From: an uncultured Prevotella sp.
GTDB lineage: Bacteria > Bacteroidota > Bacteroidia > Bacteroidales > Bacteroidaceae
Direction of reading: 5' to 3'
NCBI GenBank assembly: GCA_944319795.1
Contig: CALUFA010000020.1
Location: 1-41,552 of the forward strand
Length of the DNA stretch: 41,552 nt
Part shown: piece after piece, positions 15,883-24,306 of the stretch
How the letters are laid out: every line of letters starts with the position of its first letter
How positions within the stretch are numbered: the first letter of the stretch is position 1
Position numbers and translations under genes: made by a program
Notes under the pieces: model-generated
Databases searched by the model: none
Seen by the model: only the letters and a program-made list of their open reading frames with translations
Told to the model about the DNA's origin: nothing

Positions 15883-16917
15883 TAAATCGTCATGCATTAT
15901 CTTCGTTGTGCCTCTTACTATGAGTTTGGTTCTTATAACCCGTTTCTCAACCTTGTCGACGGGTATCCGCCCCTCAACTTTGTTTATTAGGATGTCGGCA
16001 GCCTGCTGGCCTACCTTGTACCCGTTCTGCTCAACCGTGGTGAGCATGGGGTCGCATGCCACGGCGCGTTGGCCGTTGGTGAAACCGCATACGGATATGT
16101 CTTCCGGAACGCGCAGCCCCATGCGCTTGGCCGTGTACATTATGCCTATCGCCGTGTCGTCGTTTATTGCGAAGAAAGCGTCGGGCCGGTTGTCCATGCG
16201 CAGCACGTCGGGAGTCAGGCGCTCGGCATCGTCGCGGTTGTCGCATTCCATCTTCACGCAGCTTTCAGGGTCGAGCCCGTGTTTGCGCAGGGCGTCGTGC
16301 CACCCGTTGTAACGGTTCTTTGAGATCTCGAGTTTCATGGAAGAGCCGTAGAAGGCGATGTTGCGGCAGCCTGTGCTGATCATGTATTCAACGGCTGCGA
16401 ACGCTCCCATGTAGTCGTCGACGGTAACGCGGCTCGAGTTGATGCCTGTGCAGATCCTGTCGAAAAAGACAAGCGGCAGCCCCATGTCGATAAGTTTTTG
16501 GAAGTGGCCGTATTCCCGTGTGCTTTTCGCTTGTGAAACGATTATTCCGCAGACCTTGTTCTCGTAGAACGAACGGCACGTTTCAACCTCTCGTGCGTAA
16601 TCTTCCCCGCTTTGCGCAACGAGCAGCCGGTAGCCGTGCTTGAGCGCTTCGTCTTCTATTCCGCTCAGCACCGACGAGAAGTAAAAGTGTGTGAACTGGG
16701 GTATTATCACGCCGATTATCTTCATCGTCTTGTTGCTGCGCAGCGACTCGGCCATCAGGTTCGGGCTGAAGTTGTGCTCACGGGCGTATGCTATTATCTT
16801 GTTGCGTGTGTCTTCGCTTATTCTCGGGTTGCCTTTCAGCGCGCGCGACACCGTTGCCACGGACACATTGAATGCCTTGGCAATGTCTTTCATCGTTATG
16901 GGCGCGCTGTTTGACAT
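15880..16917 (-). CDS. LacI-family transcriptional regulator of the starch locus
   Basis: The 345-residue protein starts with a LacI helix-turn-helix, ITMKDIAKAFNVSVATVSRAL (8-28), and a hinge around NLMAESLR (53-60). The rest is a periplasmic-binding-protein-like sugar domain. It is divergent from susC. The shared 261-bp gap contains two CG-centred palindromic sites typical of this family, and another lies before malQ. One overlaps the -33 region of its own promoter, which suggests autoregulation. At susC and malQ the site lies about 75 bp upstream of the predicted start, better suited to activation. The inducer is presumably maltose or another alpha-glucan product. Confidence 0.92.
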   Translation of the reverse strand: MSNSAPITMKDIAKAFNVSVATVSRALKGNPRISEDTRNKIIAYAREHNFSPNLMAESLRSNKTMKIIGVIIPQFTHFYFSSVLSGIEDEALKHGYRLLVAQSGEDYAREVETCRSFYENKVCGIIVSQAKSTREYGHFQKLIDMGLPLVFFDRICTGINSSRVTVDDYMGAFAAVEYMISTGCRNIAFYGSSMKLEISKNRYNGWHDALRKHGLDPESCVKMECDNRDDAERLTPDVLRMDNRPDAFFAINDDTAIGIMYTAKRMGLRVPEDISVCGFTNGQRAVACDPMLTTVEQNGYKVGQQAADILINKVEGRIPVDKVEKRVIRTKLIVRGTTKIMHDDL

Positions 16918-16940
16918 TCCGTTTTGTTTGATTTACGTCG

Positions 16941-16948
16941 CAAAATTA
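16941..16948 (-). promoter_or_regulatory. -7 box of the lacI-type regulator gene
   Basis: TAATTTTG on the minus strand matches TAnnTTTG. About 21 bp upstream the -33 region has no TTG and instead is covered by the operator at 16965-16977. Confidence 0.5.
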
Positions 16949-16964
16949 CGTATAGTCGACATAT

Positions 16965-16977
16965 ATTAACGGTTACA
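16965..16977 (-). promoter_or_regulatory. LacI-type operator overlapping the regulator's own promoter
   Basis: On the minus strand the site reads TGTAACCGTTAAT, centred on CG at 16970/16971. It is exactly 40 bp from the second site at 17004-17016, about four helical turns. Confidence 0.55.
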
Positions 16978-17003
16978 CCTTATACTATTTAAGGTTTTCG
17001 TTG

Positions 17004-17016
17004 TGCAACCGTTTGC
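17004..17016 (+). promoter_or_regulatory. LacI-type operator upstream of susC
   Basis: TGCAACCGTTTGC is an imperfect palindrome centred on CG (GCAA-NCGN-TTGC). Its centre lies 62.5 bp before the first base of the susC -7 box. A site differing at only two positions lies 61.5 bp before the malQ -7 box. Confidence 0.68.
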
Positions 17017-17072
17017 GCATACGGGAATGTATTTTTTCGTTAAAATCAATGCCTACAATGACAAATCGTAAT

Positions 17073-17080
17073 TAATTTTG
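17073..17080 (+). promoter_or_regulatory. -7 box of the susCDE promoter
   Basis: TAATTTTG, followed by CA, fits the consensus. No TTG is found at the proper distance upstream, as expected for a promoter that needs an activator. An alternative box, TATGTTTG at 17144-17151, would leave a very short leader. Confidence 0.5.
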
Positions 17081-17178
17081 CAATTGTGAAAACTGACCTT
17101 AGAGCCATGAATTTTGATAAAGAGATGAACAATTTATTGGAAATATGTTTGTATTAATGTTAACTTTAAAAGTTTAAA

Positions 17179-20100
17179 ATGATGAAGCAGGTAAAATCAA
17201 GACCTCTTTTTAGGATCATGTCCCTGTTGTTGGGGCTGTTCCTATCAGTGGGAGCCTTTGCTCAAAGTGAAGTCAAAGGCGTAGTGAAGGATGCTTCCGG
17301 CGAACCGGTGATCGGCGCCACTGTCCGCATCGTAGGGCAGGAAGGCGGAGTTATTACCGACTTTGACGGTAATTTCACCATCAAGGCCGCTCCCGGAACA
17401 AAGATCTCGGTGTCTTACATCGGTTACCAAACGGTGGAGATGCCCGCATCTGCCAACATGGTGGTCACCCTCCAGGACGACGCCCAGTTGCTGCAAGACG
17501 TGGTCGTGATCGGTTACGGCCGCGCAAAGAAAGAAGACCTTACAGGATCTGTTACGGCAATCAAGCCCGACGAGATGAGTAAGGGTATCACCAGCAGCGC
17601 CTCCGACATGCTCGTGGGCAAGGTTGCCGGTGTGGATGTTATCACCGCAGGCGGTTCGCCTGGCGCAGGAGCGCAGATACGTATCCGCGGCGGTTCGTCT
17701 CTTAACGCAAGCAACGACCCGTTGCTCGTTGTCGACGGTCTTACCATTGACAACAACACGGCTACCGGCGTAAGTAATGTGATGGCCATGATCAACCCGA
17801 ACGACATCGAGACGTTCACCGTCCTCAAGGACGCTTCGGCCACGGCCATCTACGGTTCGCGAGCTTCTAACGGCGTCATCATCATCACCACGAAGAAGGG
17901 ACGCAAGGGCATGGCTCCGGCCGTTTCTTACAACGGCGACGTTACGCTCTCAACCACGCAGAAACGCTACGACGTGCTCACCGGCGACGAATACCGCGCC
18001 CTCATGAAGAGCAGGTACGGCGACGCGCTTCCCGCACCGCTCGGCACGGCCAACACCGACTGGCAGGACGCCATCTTCCGCACGTCGCTCAGCACGACGC
18101 ACAACGTGTCGGTATCGGGCGGACTCAAGAACATGCCTTACCGCGTGTCGTTGGGCTACCAGAGCGACAACGGTATCATCTTGAACTCTTACATGCGCCG
18201 TTTCAACACGTCGGTCAACCTCGCGCCGACTTTCCTCGACGACCACCTTACGTTCAACGTTACGGCTAAGTTCACCAACGAGAAAGACAGCTATGTAGAC
18301 TCAGGCGGCGCCATCGGCGGCGCTCTCGCAATGGACCCGACGCAGTACATCTACTTGCCGAAGTACTCTTCCGACTCACGCTTCACCGGCGGATACTACC
18401 AATATCTTCAAGGCGCAAGCGACTTCAGCGACAAGACCTGGAACCGTACCACCAACACCAACACGCCGCAGAACCCCGTGGCCTTGCTCAACCAGAAGTC
18501 GTTCATGGCCTATTCAAACGACTTTACGGGCAACATCGAGATGGACTACAAGATCCACGGATTCGAGGATCTGCACATCCACGCCAGCTACGGCGGCCAG
18601 TACACGGCCAGCCGCCAGTATGACAAGACTTCGCCTTACTCTTACAACAACAACTATTACGGATGGGACGGCACGACCCGTTACTATAAGTACAGCATCA
18701 CGGCCAACGCATACGCGCAATACCAGCACACGTTCGGCGCTCACAACATCGACGTAATGGTAGGCGCCGAGGAGTCCCACTACCACCGCACAGGCTGGAA
18801 CTGGGGCTGGGGTTGGGATCCCGCCGCAGTGAACGAGGACGGCACCGTTGGCGCAAAGTACAACGAAACGCTCAGGAGCGAGCAGAAGTGGGCCACCCAC
18901 AACTCACTCGTATCTTACTTCGGCCGCGTAAACTACACCCTCTTAGACCGCTACATGCTCACCGCAACGCTGCGTGCCGACGGTTCGTCGCGCTTCGCTA
19001 AGGGCAAGAAGTGGGGCTACTTCCCCTCTGTCGCCTTGGCATGGCGCATCAACGACGAGAAGTTCATGAAGAACCTTAAGTGGTGGAACGAGTTCAAGCT
19101 CCGCCTCGGTTGGGGACAGACCGGTCAGCAAGACATCGGCTCCGACTTCCTCTACACGCCGCTTTATACCTCGGGCGACTCTTACGGCCAGTATCCTTTC
19201 GGCGACACTTATTACACTACGTTGCGCCCTGACAAGTACAACCCCGACCTTACTTGGGAGACTACTACCACATGGAATGCCGGTTTTGACCTTGCGTTCC
19301 TCAACAACCGCATCACGGCCAACATCGACGCTTACTACCGTGAGACCACCGACCTTATCCAGGAAGTAACCCTGCCGGTGCTCATGAACTTCGGCATGAC
19401 CATGGCACAGAACATCGGTTTGCTGAAGAACTACGGCGTTGAGTTCTCTGTCGGCGCGAAGCCTATCGTAACCAAGGACTTCACTTGGGACATCCAGTAC
19501 AACATCTCTTGGAACCACAACGAGATAACCGAACTTATCGGCGGCGACGATGGTTATAATATCAAGACCGGTAATTCGATTTCAAGCGGTACAGGTACAC
19601 AGGTACAGGCACACACCGTAGGCCAGCCGGCCAACTCGTTCTGGGTTTACCAGCAGGTTTACGACGATAACGGCAAACCGCTCGAAGGCGTGTTCGTCGA
19701 CCGCAACGGCGACGGTATAATCAATGATGACGACCGTTACTACTACCACAGCCCTGCAGCCGACGTTTACATGGGCCTTACGATGAAGTTCCTCTACAAG
19801 AATTGGGACTTGAGCTTCGCCCTGCGTTCTTCTCTCGGCAACTACGTTTACTACGACTTCTTGTCCAAAAAGGCCGCTCTCGGCGCTATTTGGTCTAACA
19901 GTGCGTACAGCAACACCACGCAGGCCGCTGTCGACCTCGGTTTCGACGGAACCGGCGAGTCGCAGTATTTCCTGAGCGACTACTTCGTGCGCAACGGTTC
20001 TTACCTGAAGTGCCAGAACATCACGCTCGGCTACTCGTTCCCGTCATTGCTGAAGGTGGGCACGCGCGACATGTTCTCGGGCCGTGTTTACTTCACCGTG

Positions 20101-20220
20101 CAGAACCCGTTCATCATAACCAAGTACAAGGGTCTCGACCCGGAAGTTTCGAGCGGTATCGACAGCAACCCGTATCCGCGCCCGTTGAGCTTCCAGCTTG
20201 GACTGAACCTCAACTTCTGA
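17179..20220 (+). CDS. susC: SusC-like TonB-dependent outer-membrane glycan transporter
   Basis: This 1013-residue protein is close in length to B. thetaiotaomicron SusC. It has a signal peptide ending in GAFAQ (about residue 29), a carboxypeptidase-regulatory-like domain (about 32-115), the plug (about 120-230, including SGSRASNGVIIITTKKG-like sequence), and a 22-strand-type barrel ending in LGLNLNF with terminal Phe for outer-membrane assembly. There is no STN domain, so it is not of the sigma-signalling type. It forms the import channel for the SusD-captured oligosaccharide. susD follows after 50 bp and susE after that, as one operon under the LacI-type operator. Confidence 0.95.
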   Translation: MMKQVKSRPLFRIMSLLLGLFLSVGAFAQSEVKGVVKDASGEPVIGATVRIVGQEGGVITDFDGNFTIKAAPGTKISVSYIGYQTVEMPASANMVVTLQDDAQLLQDVVVIGYGRAKKEDLTGSVTAIKPDEMSKGITSSASDMLVGKVAGVDVITAGGSPGAGAQIRIRGGSSLNASNDPLLVVDGLTIDNNTATGVSNVMAMINPNDIETFTVLKDASATAIYGSRASNGVIIITTKKGRKGMAPAVSYNGDVTLSTTQKRYDVLTGDEYRALMKSRYGDALPAPLGTANTDWQDAIFRTSLSTTHNVSVSGGLKNMPYRVSLGYQSDNGIILNSYMRRFNTSVNLAPTFLDDHLTFNVTAKFTNEKDSYVDSGGAIGGALAMDPTQYIYLPKYSSDSRFTGGYYQYLQGASDFSDKTWNRTTNTNTPQNPVALLNQKSFMAYSNDFTGNIEMDYKIHGFEDLHIHASYGGQYTASRQYDKTSPYSYNNNYYGWDGTTRYYKYSITANAYAQYQHTFGAHNIDVMVGAEESHYHRTGWNWGWGWDPAAVNEDGTVGAKYNETLRSEQKWATHNSLVSYFGRVNYTLLDRYMLTATLRADGSSRFAKGKKWGYFPSVALAWRINDEKFMKNLKWWNEFKLRLGWGQTGQQDIGSDFLYTPLYTSGDSYGQYPFGDTYYTTLRPDKYNPDLTWETTTTWNAGFDLAFLNNRITANIDAYYRETTDLIQEVTLPVLMNFGMTMAQNIGLLKNYGVEFSVGAKPIVTKDFTWDIQYNISWNHNEITELIGGDDGYNIKTGNSISSGTGTQVQAHTVGQPANSFWVYQQVYDDNGKPLEGVFVDRNGDGIINDDDRYYYHSPAADVYMGLTMKFLYKNWDLSFALRSSLGNYVYYDFLSKKAALGAIWSNSAYSNTTQAAVDLGFDGTGESQYFLSDYFVRNGSYLKCQNITLGYSFPSLLKVGTRDMFSGRVYFTVQNPFIITKYKGLDPEVSSGIDSNPYPRPLSFQLGLNLNF

Positions 20221-20270
20221 TGCTTTTCGTGTCAAAGCTACTAATGTAAATAATAAAAAAGGACATAACG

Positions 20271-21965
20271 ATGAAAAATATATTTGTAAAGACAATAGCG
20301 GCAGCCGTGCTCACGCTTGGAATGACCGGCTGTGTCAACGATTTGGACATCAGTTCGATCGATCCGCAATCGTCGCCTAATCCTGACGCAATGGGCTTGT
20401 TGGCCAAGTGCTACGGAGTGCTCGGCCTTACCGGCCAAAGGGGCGGCACGGGCAACGGCGACCTCAGCCTCGACGAGGGCGAGTCGGGCTTCTACCGCAC
20501 AACGTTCAACCTGCAGGAGCTGCCCACCGACGAGTGCATGTGGGCTTGGCAGACCGACAACGACATTCCGCAGATAACGATGATAGGCTGGAACTCGAGC
20601 AGCGTGCGCGTGCAGTGGGCTTACACCCGTCTGACGTATGATATCACACTGTTCAACAGCTACCTGTCGCAGGTGGCCGACAACGACGAGAACCGCCAGT
20701 ACCGCGCCGAGGTGCGCTTCCTGCGCGCCCTCCACTACTGGTATCTGCTCGACCTTTTCGGCAAGGCTCCGTTCAAGGTTGACTTCAACATCACCGAGCT
20801 GCCCGTAGAGTACAGCGGCGAACAGATGTACGCATGGCTCGACAACGAGCTAACCGAAATAGAGGCCGAGATGACCAAGACCGGCGCAGGCGTAGGCGCA
20901 TTCAACAACAGTGAGAACTTCGGCCGCGCCGACCTCGGCGCAGTCTACCTGCTCCACGCCCGCTTAGCGCTCAACAGCGCCGTTTACAGCAGCGAGGTTG
21001 ATGCCAATAAGGAGTATGAAAAGGCCGTAAACTACTGCAACCTCATAGAGCAGAGCGGCGCTTACGACCTGTCGCGCGTTCCGAAGAACGGCAACTCGGG
21101 CTACGCCCAGCTCTTCATGGCCGACAACGACCAGAACGCCGAAGCCATGAAGGAGATAATCTTCCCGATACGCCAGGACGGACTGCGTACGCGCCAATAT
21201 TCAGGCTCGCTGATGCTCATCGCCGGAGCGCGCTCGGCCGCAATGCCCAGCTACGGCATGAAGGAGTCGTGGACGTGCCTCTTCGCACGCAAGGCGATGA
21301 CCGAGAAGTTCTTCCCGAACCTTGACAACGTGCCCCTCGTGGCTGAAGATGCCGAGACATCAACCGACCAGGCTACCGCCGCAAGCCTCGACGAGAAGTA
21401 CGGCACTACCGTGGCCGACCTCATAGCTGCAGCAGGCGACGACCGCGCCCTGCTTTACAGCGGATGCGCCGACGGCGTGCGCACTATCTCTACCGACAAG
21501 GTGAGCGACTTCAAGAACGGCCTGTCGTTGGTTAAATGGACCAACATGAGGAGCGACAACACGGCCGGGCAGAACGTTTCTTGGCCCGACACCGACATCC
21601 CCCTGTTCCGCTACGCCGAGATCTACCTCATACGCGCCGAGGCCAACTGGCGCCTCGGTAAGGACGCCAACACCGTTTTGGCCGACATCAACGAGCTGCG
21701 CGGCCGCGCCAACGCCACGCCGTTCAGGGTGGCCGACGTTACCGAGGAGAACCTGCGCGACGAGTGGTGCCGCGAGTTCTTCATGGAGGGACGCCGCCGC
21801 AGCGACCTCGTGCGCTTCGGCTGCTTCACCGGCGGTAAGTACCTGTGGGACTGGAAGGGCGGCGAAGCCAACGGCACGAGCATAGACGCCCACTTCAACG
21901 TTTATCCTATTCCTTACGACGACTTGATGAACAACGGCAACCTTAGCCAGAATTACGGTTATTAA
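20271..21965 (+). CDS. susD: SusD-like starch-binding outer-membrane lipoprotein
   Basis: The 564-residue protein has a lipoprotein signal with lipobox LGMTGC (lipid-bearing C21). It shows the SusD/RagB organisation: N-terminal part with FLRALHYWYLLDLFGKAPF (tetratricopeptide-like region) and the C-terminal domain with WRLGKDANTVLADINELRGRA and EFFMEGRRRSDLVRFG. It caps the SusC barrel from outside the cell and binds the glucan. Position directly behind susC and length (551 in the reference SusD) agree. Binding of starch rather than another glucan is inferred from the neighbouring enzymes. Confidence 0.94.
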   Translation: MKNIFVKTIAAAVLTLGMTGCVNDLDISSIDPQSSPNPDAMGLLAKCYGVLGLTGQRGGTGNGDLSLDEGESGFYRTTFNLQELPTDECMWAWQTDNDIPQITMIGWNSSSVRVQWAYTRLTYDITLFNSYLSQVADNDENRQYRAEVRFLRALHYWYLLDLFGKAPFKVDFNITELPVEYSGEQMYAWLDNELTEIEAEMTKTGAGVGAFNNSENFGRADLGAVYLLHARLALNSAVYSSEVDANKEYEKAVNYCNLIEQSGAYDLSRVPKNGNSGYAQLFMADNDQNAEAMKEIIFPIRQDGLRTRQYSGSLMLIAGARSAAMPSYGMKESWTCLFARKAMTEKFFPNLDNVPLVAEDAETSTDQATAASLDEKYGTTVADLIAAAGDDRALLYSGCADGVRTISTDKVSDFKNGLSLVKWTNMRSDNTAGQNVSWPDTDIPLFRYAEIYLIRAEANWRLGKDANTVLADINELRGRANATPFRVADVTEENLRDEWCREFFMEGRRRSDLVRFGCFTGGKYLWDWKGGEANGTSIDAHFNVYPIPYDDLMNNGNLSQNYGY

Positions 21966-22001
21966 TGGAATAAAAGTAATCTATAAAAAGGAAAGAAGAT
22001 T

Positions 22002-23165
22002 ATGAAAAATATAATTAAAAACATGTTGGTTCCGGCATGCCTGCTGGCCGTGCTCCCGTTCATGGCCTCGTGCGAGACCGACACCGACGACAATCCTACG
22101 CTGCGTCAGCCGCAGGCGGGCGAGACGTTTACGCTGACGGCCCCGGCCGACGCCTCAACCACGACGTATGACCTGATAAACACCGACACCATAAAGATGA
22201 CCTCGGCTGCGCCCGACTACGGCTACAAGGCTGTCTTGACGTACCGCGTACAGGCCTGCTTGGACAACGCCTTCGCCGAAGGCTCGTACACTACGCTCAC
22301 CGCGTCGCAGTCTTACTCGAGCACCGTTGCCAATCCTACGATAGGCATCGTGGGCTCTGAACTTAACACGGCTGTGGTAGACATGTATAAGGCCGCCAAC
22401 GACGGAGCCGCCCCCGAAGCGGCCATGCCAGTTTACCTGCGCGTGCAGGCATGCGTCGAAGGCACTACGGCTTACTCTTATTCGGACGTAGCCCAGCTGC
22501 CGAGCGTGCTGGCCACATACGTGAACGAGACCCCCGTGACGTATTACTTGGTAGGTGATTTCGGCTGTCCCAATGCATGGTCGAGCACGGATAAGAGCAG
22601 CATATTCTACCCCGAGAGCGCAACAGTACAATCGTACACCACGCAGTGGGTCAACAGTGGTAACTTCAAGTTCTGGACTGTTGTCGGCGATTGGGGCACT
22701 GCTTACGGCGCCGAGGCCGAAGACGGCTCGGAGACGGGCAAGATATTAACCAACGGCGACGGCGCACAAAACGTGAAAGTTCCCACGGTAGGCGAGTATT
22801 ACACGGTGACTATCGACATGGAAAACATGACGTACACATGGACGCGCCTTGGCGACCAGAACCCGAAGGCTTATACGACGATAGGACTTATCGGCGACTT
22901 CAACGGCTGGGGCGGCGACGTTGCCATGACCGAGATTGCTCCCCACAACTGGTATGCCGCAGCAGTTACGTTCACTGCCGGCGGCGTGAAGTTCCGCGCC
23001 GAGGCAAGCTGGGACGTAATGGACTGGGGCGCCGGAGTTGACGTTGCAACCGTAAATTACGGCGTAGGCGCTAAGGGCGGCGCCAACATCACCGTTCCGG
23101 ACGGCACTTACGACGTTTACCTGAACGACATTACCGGACAGTTTGTTTTCATAGCTGTCGAATAA
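22002..23165 (+). CDS. susE: SusE-like starch-binding outer-membrane lipoprotein
   Basis: The 387-residue protein has a lipobox MASC (C24) followed by acidic residues, a sorting pattern for surface lipoproteins in Bacteroidetes. After a SusE-type N-terminal Ig-like domain (about 40-175) come two tandem starch-binding-like modules (about 178-285 and 288-387). Each has the pattern of YYLVGDFGCPNAWS and IGLIGDFNGWGGD, with aromatic residues that could stack on glucose rings. The length equals what I recall for SusE. No SusF or SusG gene follows; a clear terminator does. It would hold starch at the surface near SusCD. Confidence 0.85.
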   Translation: MKNIIKNMLVPACLLAVLPFMASCETDTDDNPTLRQPQAGETFTLTAPADASTTTYDLINTDTIKMTSAAPDYGYKAVLTYRVQACLDNAFAEGSYTTLTASQSYSSTVANPTIGIVGSELNTAVVDMYKAANDGAAPEAAMPVYLRVQACVEGTTAYSYSDVAQLPSVLATYVNETPVTYYLVGDFGCPNAWSSTDKSSIFYPESATVQSYTTQWVNSGNFKFWTVVGDWGTAYGAEAEDGSETGKILTNGDGAQNVKVPTVGEYYTVTIDMENMTYTWTRLGDQNPKAYTTIGLIGDFNGWGGDVAMTEIAPHNWYAAAVTFTAGGVKFRAEASWDVMDWGAGVDVATVNYGVGAKGGANITVPDGTYDVYLNDITGQFVFIAVE

Positions 23166-23189
23166 GCCTTAGCGCTTTACTTTAATGTT

Positions 23190-23236
23190 AAAACCGCTTG
23201 CATGGCAGGGGCGACCCTCCGCGCAGGCGGTTTTTT
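23190..23236 (+). terminator. Intrinsic terminator of susCDE
   Basis: AAAACCGCTTGC (23190-23201) pairs with GCAGGCGGTTTT (23223-23234), 12 bp with one wobble pair, followed by a run of T. It lies 24 bp after the susE stop codon. Confidence 0.85.
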
Positions 23237-23255
23237 CGTGCCTTGTTGCCCGTTG

Positions 23256-23326
23256 CGTTGTAAAAGGTTGCCGATTGTCCCTTAAAAGGTTGCCTTTTGC
23301 AAGACGAAAGGCAACCTTTTACAACG
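23256..23326. repeat. F1 repeat locus d
   Basis: A 17-bp outer stem (23256-23272 with 23310-23326) competes with an inner 14-bp stem (23284-23297 with 23307-23320, loop of 7-9 nt). The trinucleotides TTG and CAA of the two modules are complementary. It lies directly behind the susCDE terminator. Confidence 0.8.
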
Positions 23327-23389
23327 CGGACGCATAATGTATGTTTTTATGTGGTTGCGGATATTCATGTTTTTTATTGGTAAAAAAAT

Positions 23390-23583
23390 AATGTCACAAT
23401 GTCACAAGGCCGTGTAAGGCATTGGTGCTCATGCGGTTGCGCTGTGACATTAATCCCGTTTCCACATTCACCACCGTCACATGCGGCCGCATGTGACGGT
23501 GGTGAATGTGCCATGCATGTTAATGTCACGCCGTAACATGTTGGCATTCAACCGTTTCAACCGCTTTGTGACATTGTGACATT
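23390..23583. repeat. F7 nested palindrome with a 48-bp perfect core
   Basis: Three nested stems share one centre region: an 18-bp outer stem of AATGTCACAATGTCACAA (23390-23407 with 23566-23583), a 10-bp middle stem (23444-23453 with 23520-23529), and an uninterrupted 48-bp perfect palindrome at 23463-23510 whose centre is GCGGCCGC. All arms carry the motif GTCACA/TGTGAC. No open frame is present. Confidence 0.85.
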
Positions 23584-23704
23584 AAAATAGCATCCGTTTT
23601 GTATGTGGTTTCTTCATAAACACTGACGGACATCCGTTGTTGGGAATGGTATGTCAAGATATTGTAACGCCTGTTGATTGCGCTTCAAAAACACATTCCC
23701 ACTT

Positions 23705-23866
23705 TTTCAAACATGCTTTTCTTTCAAACATGCTTTTCTTTCAAACATGCTTCCTTTCAAACATGCTTCCTTTCAAACATGCTTCCTTTCAAACATGCTT
23801 TCTTTCAAACATGCTTTCCTTTCAAACATGCTTCCTTTCAAACATGCTTCCTTTCAAACATGCTTC
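23705..23866. repeat. Tandem array of about ten TTTCAAACATGCTTCC units
   Basis: Ten units of 16-17 bp differ only in the last bases (CTTCC, CTTTT or CTTTC). The array abuts the F2 element at 23869. The far side of that element shows a single inverted relative, GGAGCATGTTTAGAAG (24013-24028), so the unit probably comes from the F2 flank. The open frame that runs through it is a by-product of the repeat. Confidence 0.9.
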
Positions 23867-24060
23867 CTCTTCTAAGAAGTCTGTGGCATACCGTCATTCC
23901 GGGCTTAGACCCGGAATCCAGTGTATGCAGCCTCGTTTTTTTATAGACAAGTGTTTCCTGGATTCCGGGTCTAAGCCCGGAATGACGGTATGCCACAGAC
24001 TTCTTAGAAGAAGGAGCATGTTTAGAAGGGGAAAGTTGGAATTTAAGTTGATTGCAGACA
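23852..24060. repeat. F2 long inverted repeat, copy 2
   Basis: A perfect 53-bp inverted repeat (23869-23921 with 23958-24010, 36-nt loop) holds two mini-palindromes CATTCCGGG-CTTAGA-CCCGGAATCC. Weaker pairing continues outward through GCATG and AAACATGC. The right end carries TTGATTGCAGACATTTA, the terminus also seen in the other copies. Confidence 0.88.
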
Positions 24061-24120
24061 TTTATATTATATTTTAGTGATCAAAGGTTTATCCGCTTTG
24101 GATTTTTATTACTTTTGCAT

Positions 24121-24247
24121 AAGATAAGCCGCACTCGGGAATTTGAAAGTAAACTTTCATTCCGCTCGTTTGCGTTATCTTTGCATAAGATAAGCTGCAC
24201 TCGGAAATTTAAGAGCAAGCTCTAATTCCACTCGTTTGCGTTATCTT
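24121..24247. repeat. F8 duplicated 61-bp hairpin element with promoter-like end
   Basis: Two direct copies (24121-24181 and 24187-24247) begin AAGATAAGC and end GCGTTATCTT. Their inner stems differ by paired changes: GAAAGT/ACTTTC in the first, AAGAGC/GCTCT in the second. Each copy's end plus the next bases reads TATCTTTG, a perfect -7 box; the second (24242-24249) is 57 bp before the PAP2 start. I have seen similar sequences ahead of genes in other Bacteroidales, from memory only. Confidence 0.75.
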
Positions 24248-24306
24248 TGCCTTTGAGAAATATCGTCCGGCGTTTCGCCGGCTGTAATATCACAAAATCA
24301 AATATC

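Noticed and set aside
23705-23866. CRISPR array
   Set aside because: The units are only 16-17 bp and directly adjoining; there are no unique spacers and no cas genes nearby.
23637-24077. A 146-residue open frame over the tandem array
   Set aside because: Its repeated peptide is produced by the minisatellite and the F2 palindrome; all three forward frames are open there for the same reason. No start signal or domain was seen.
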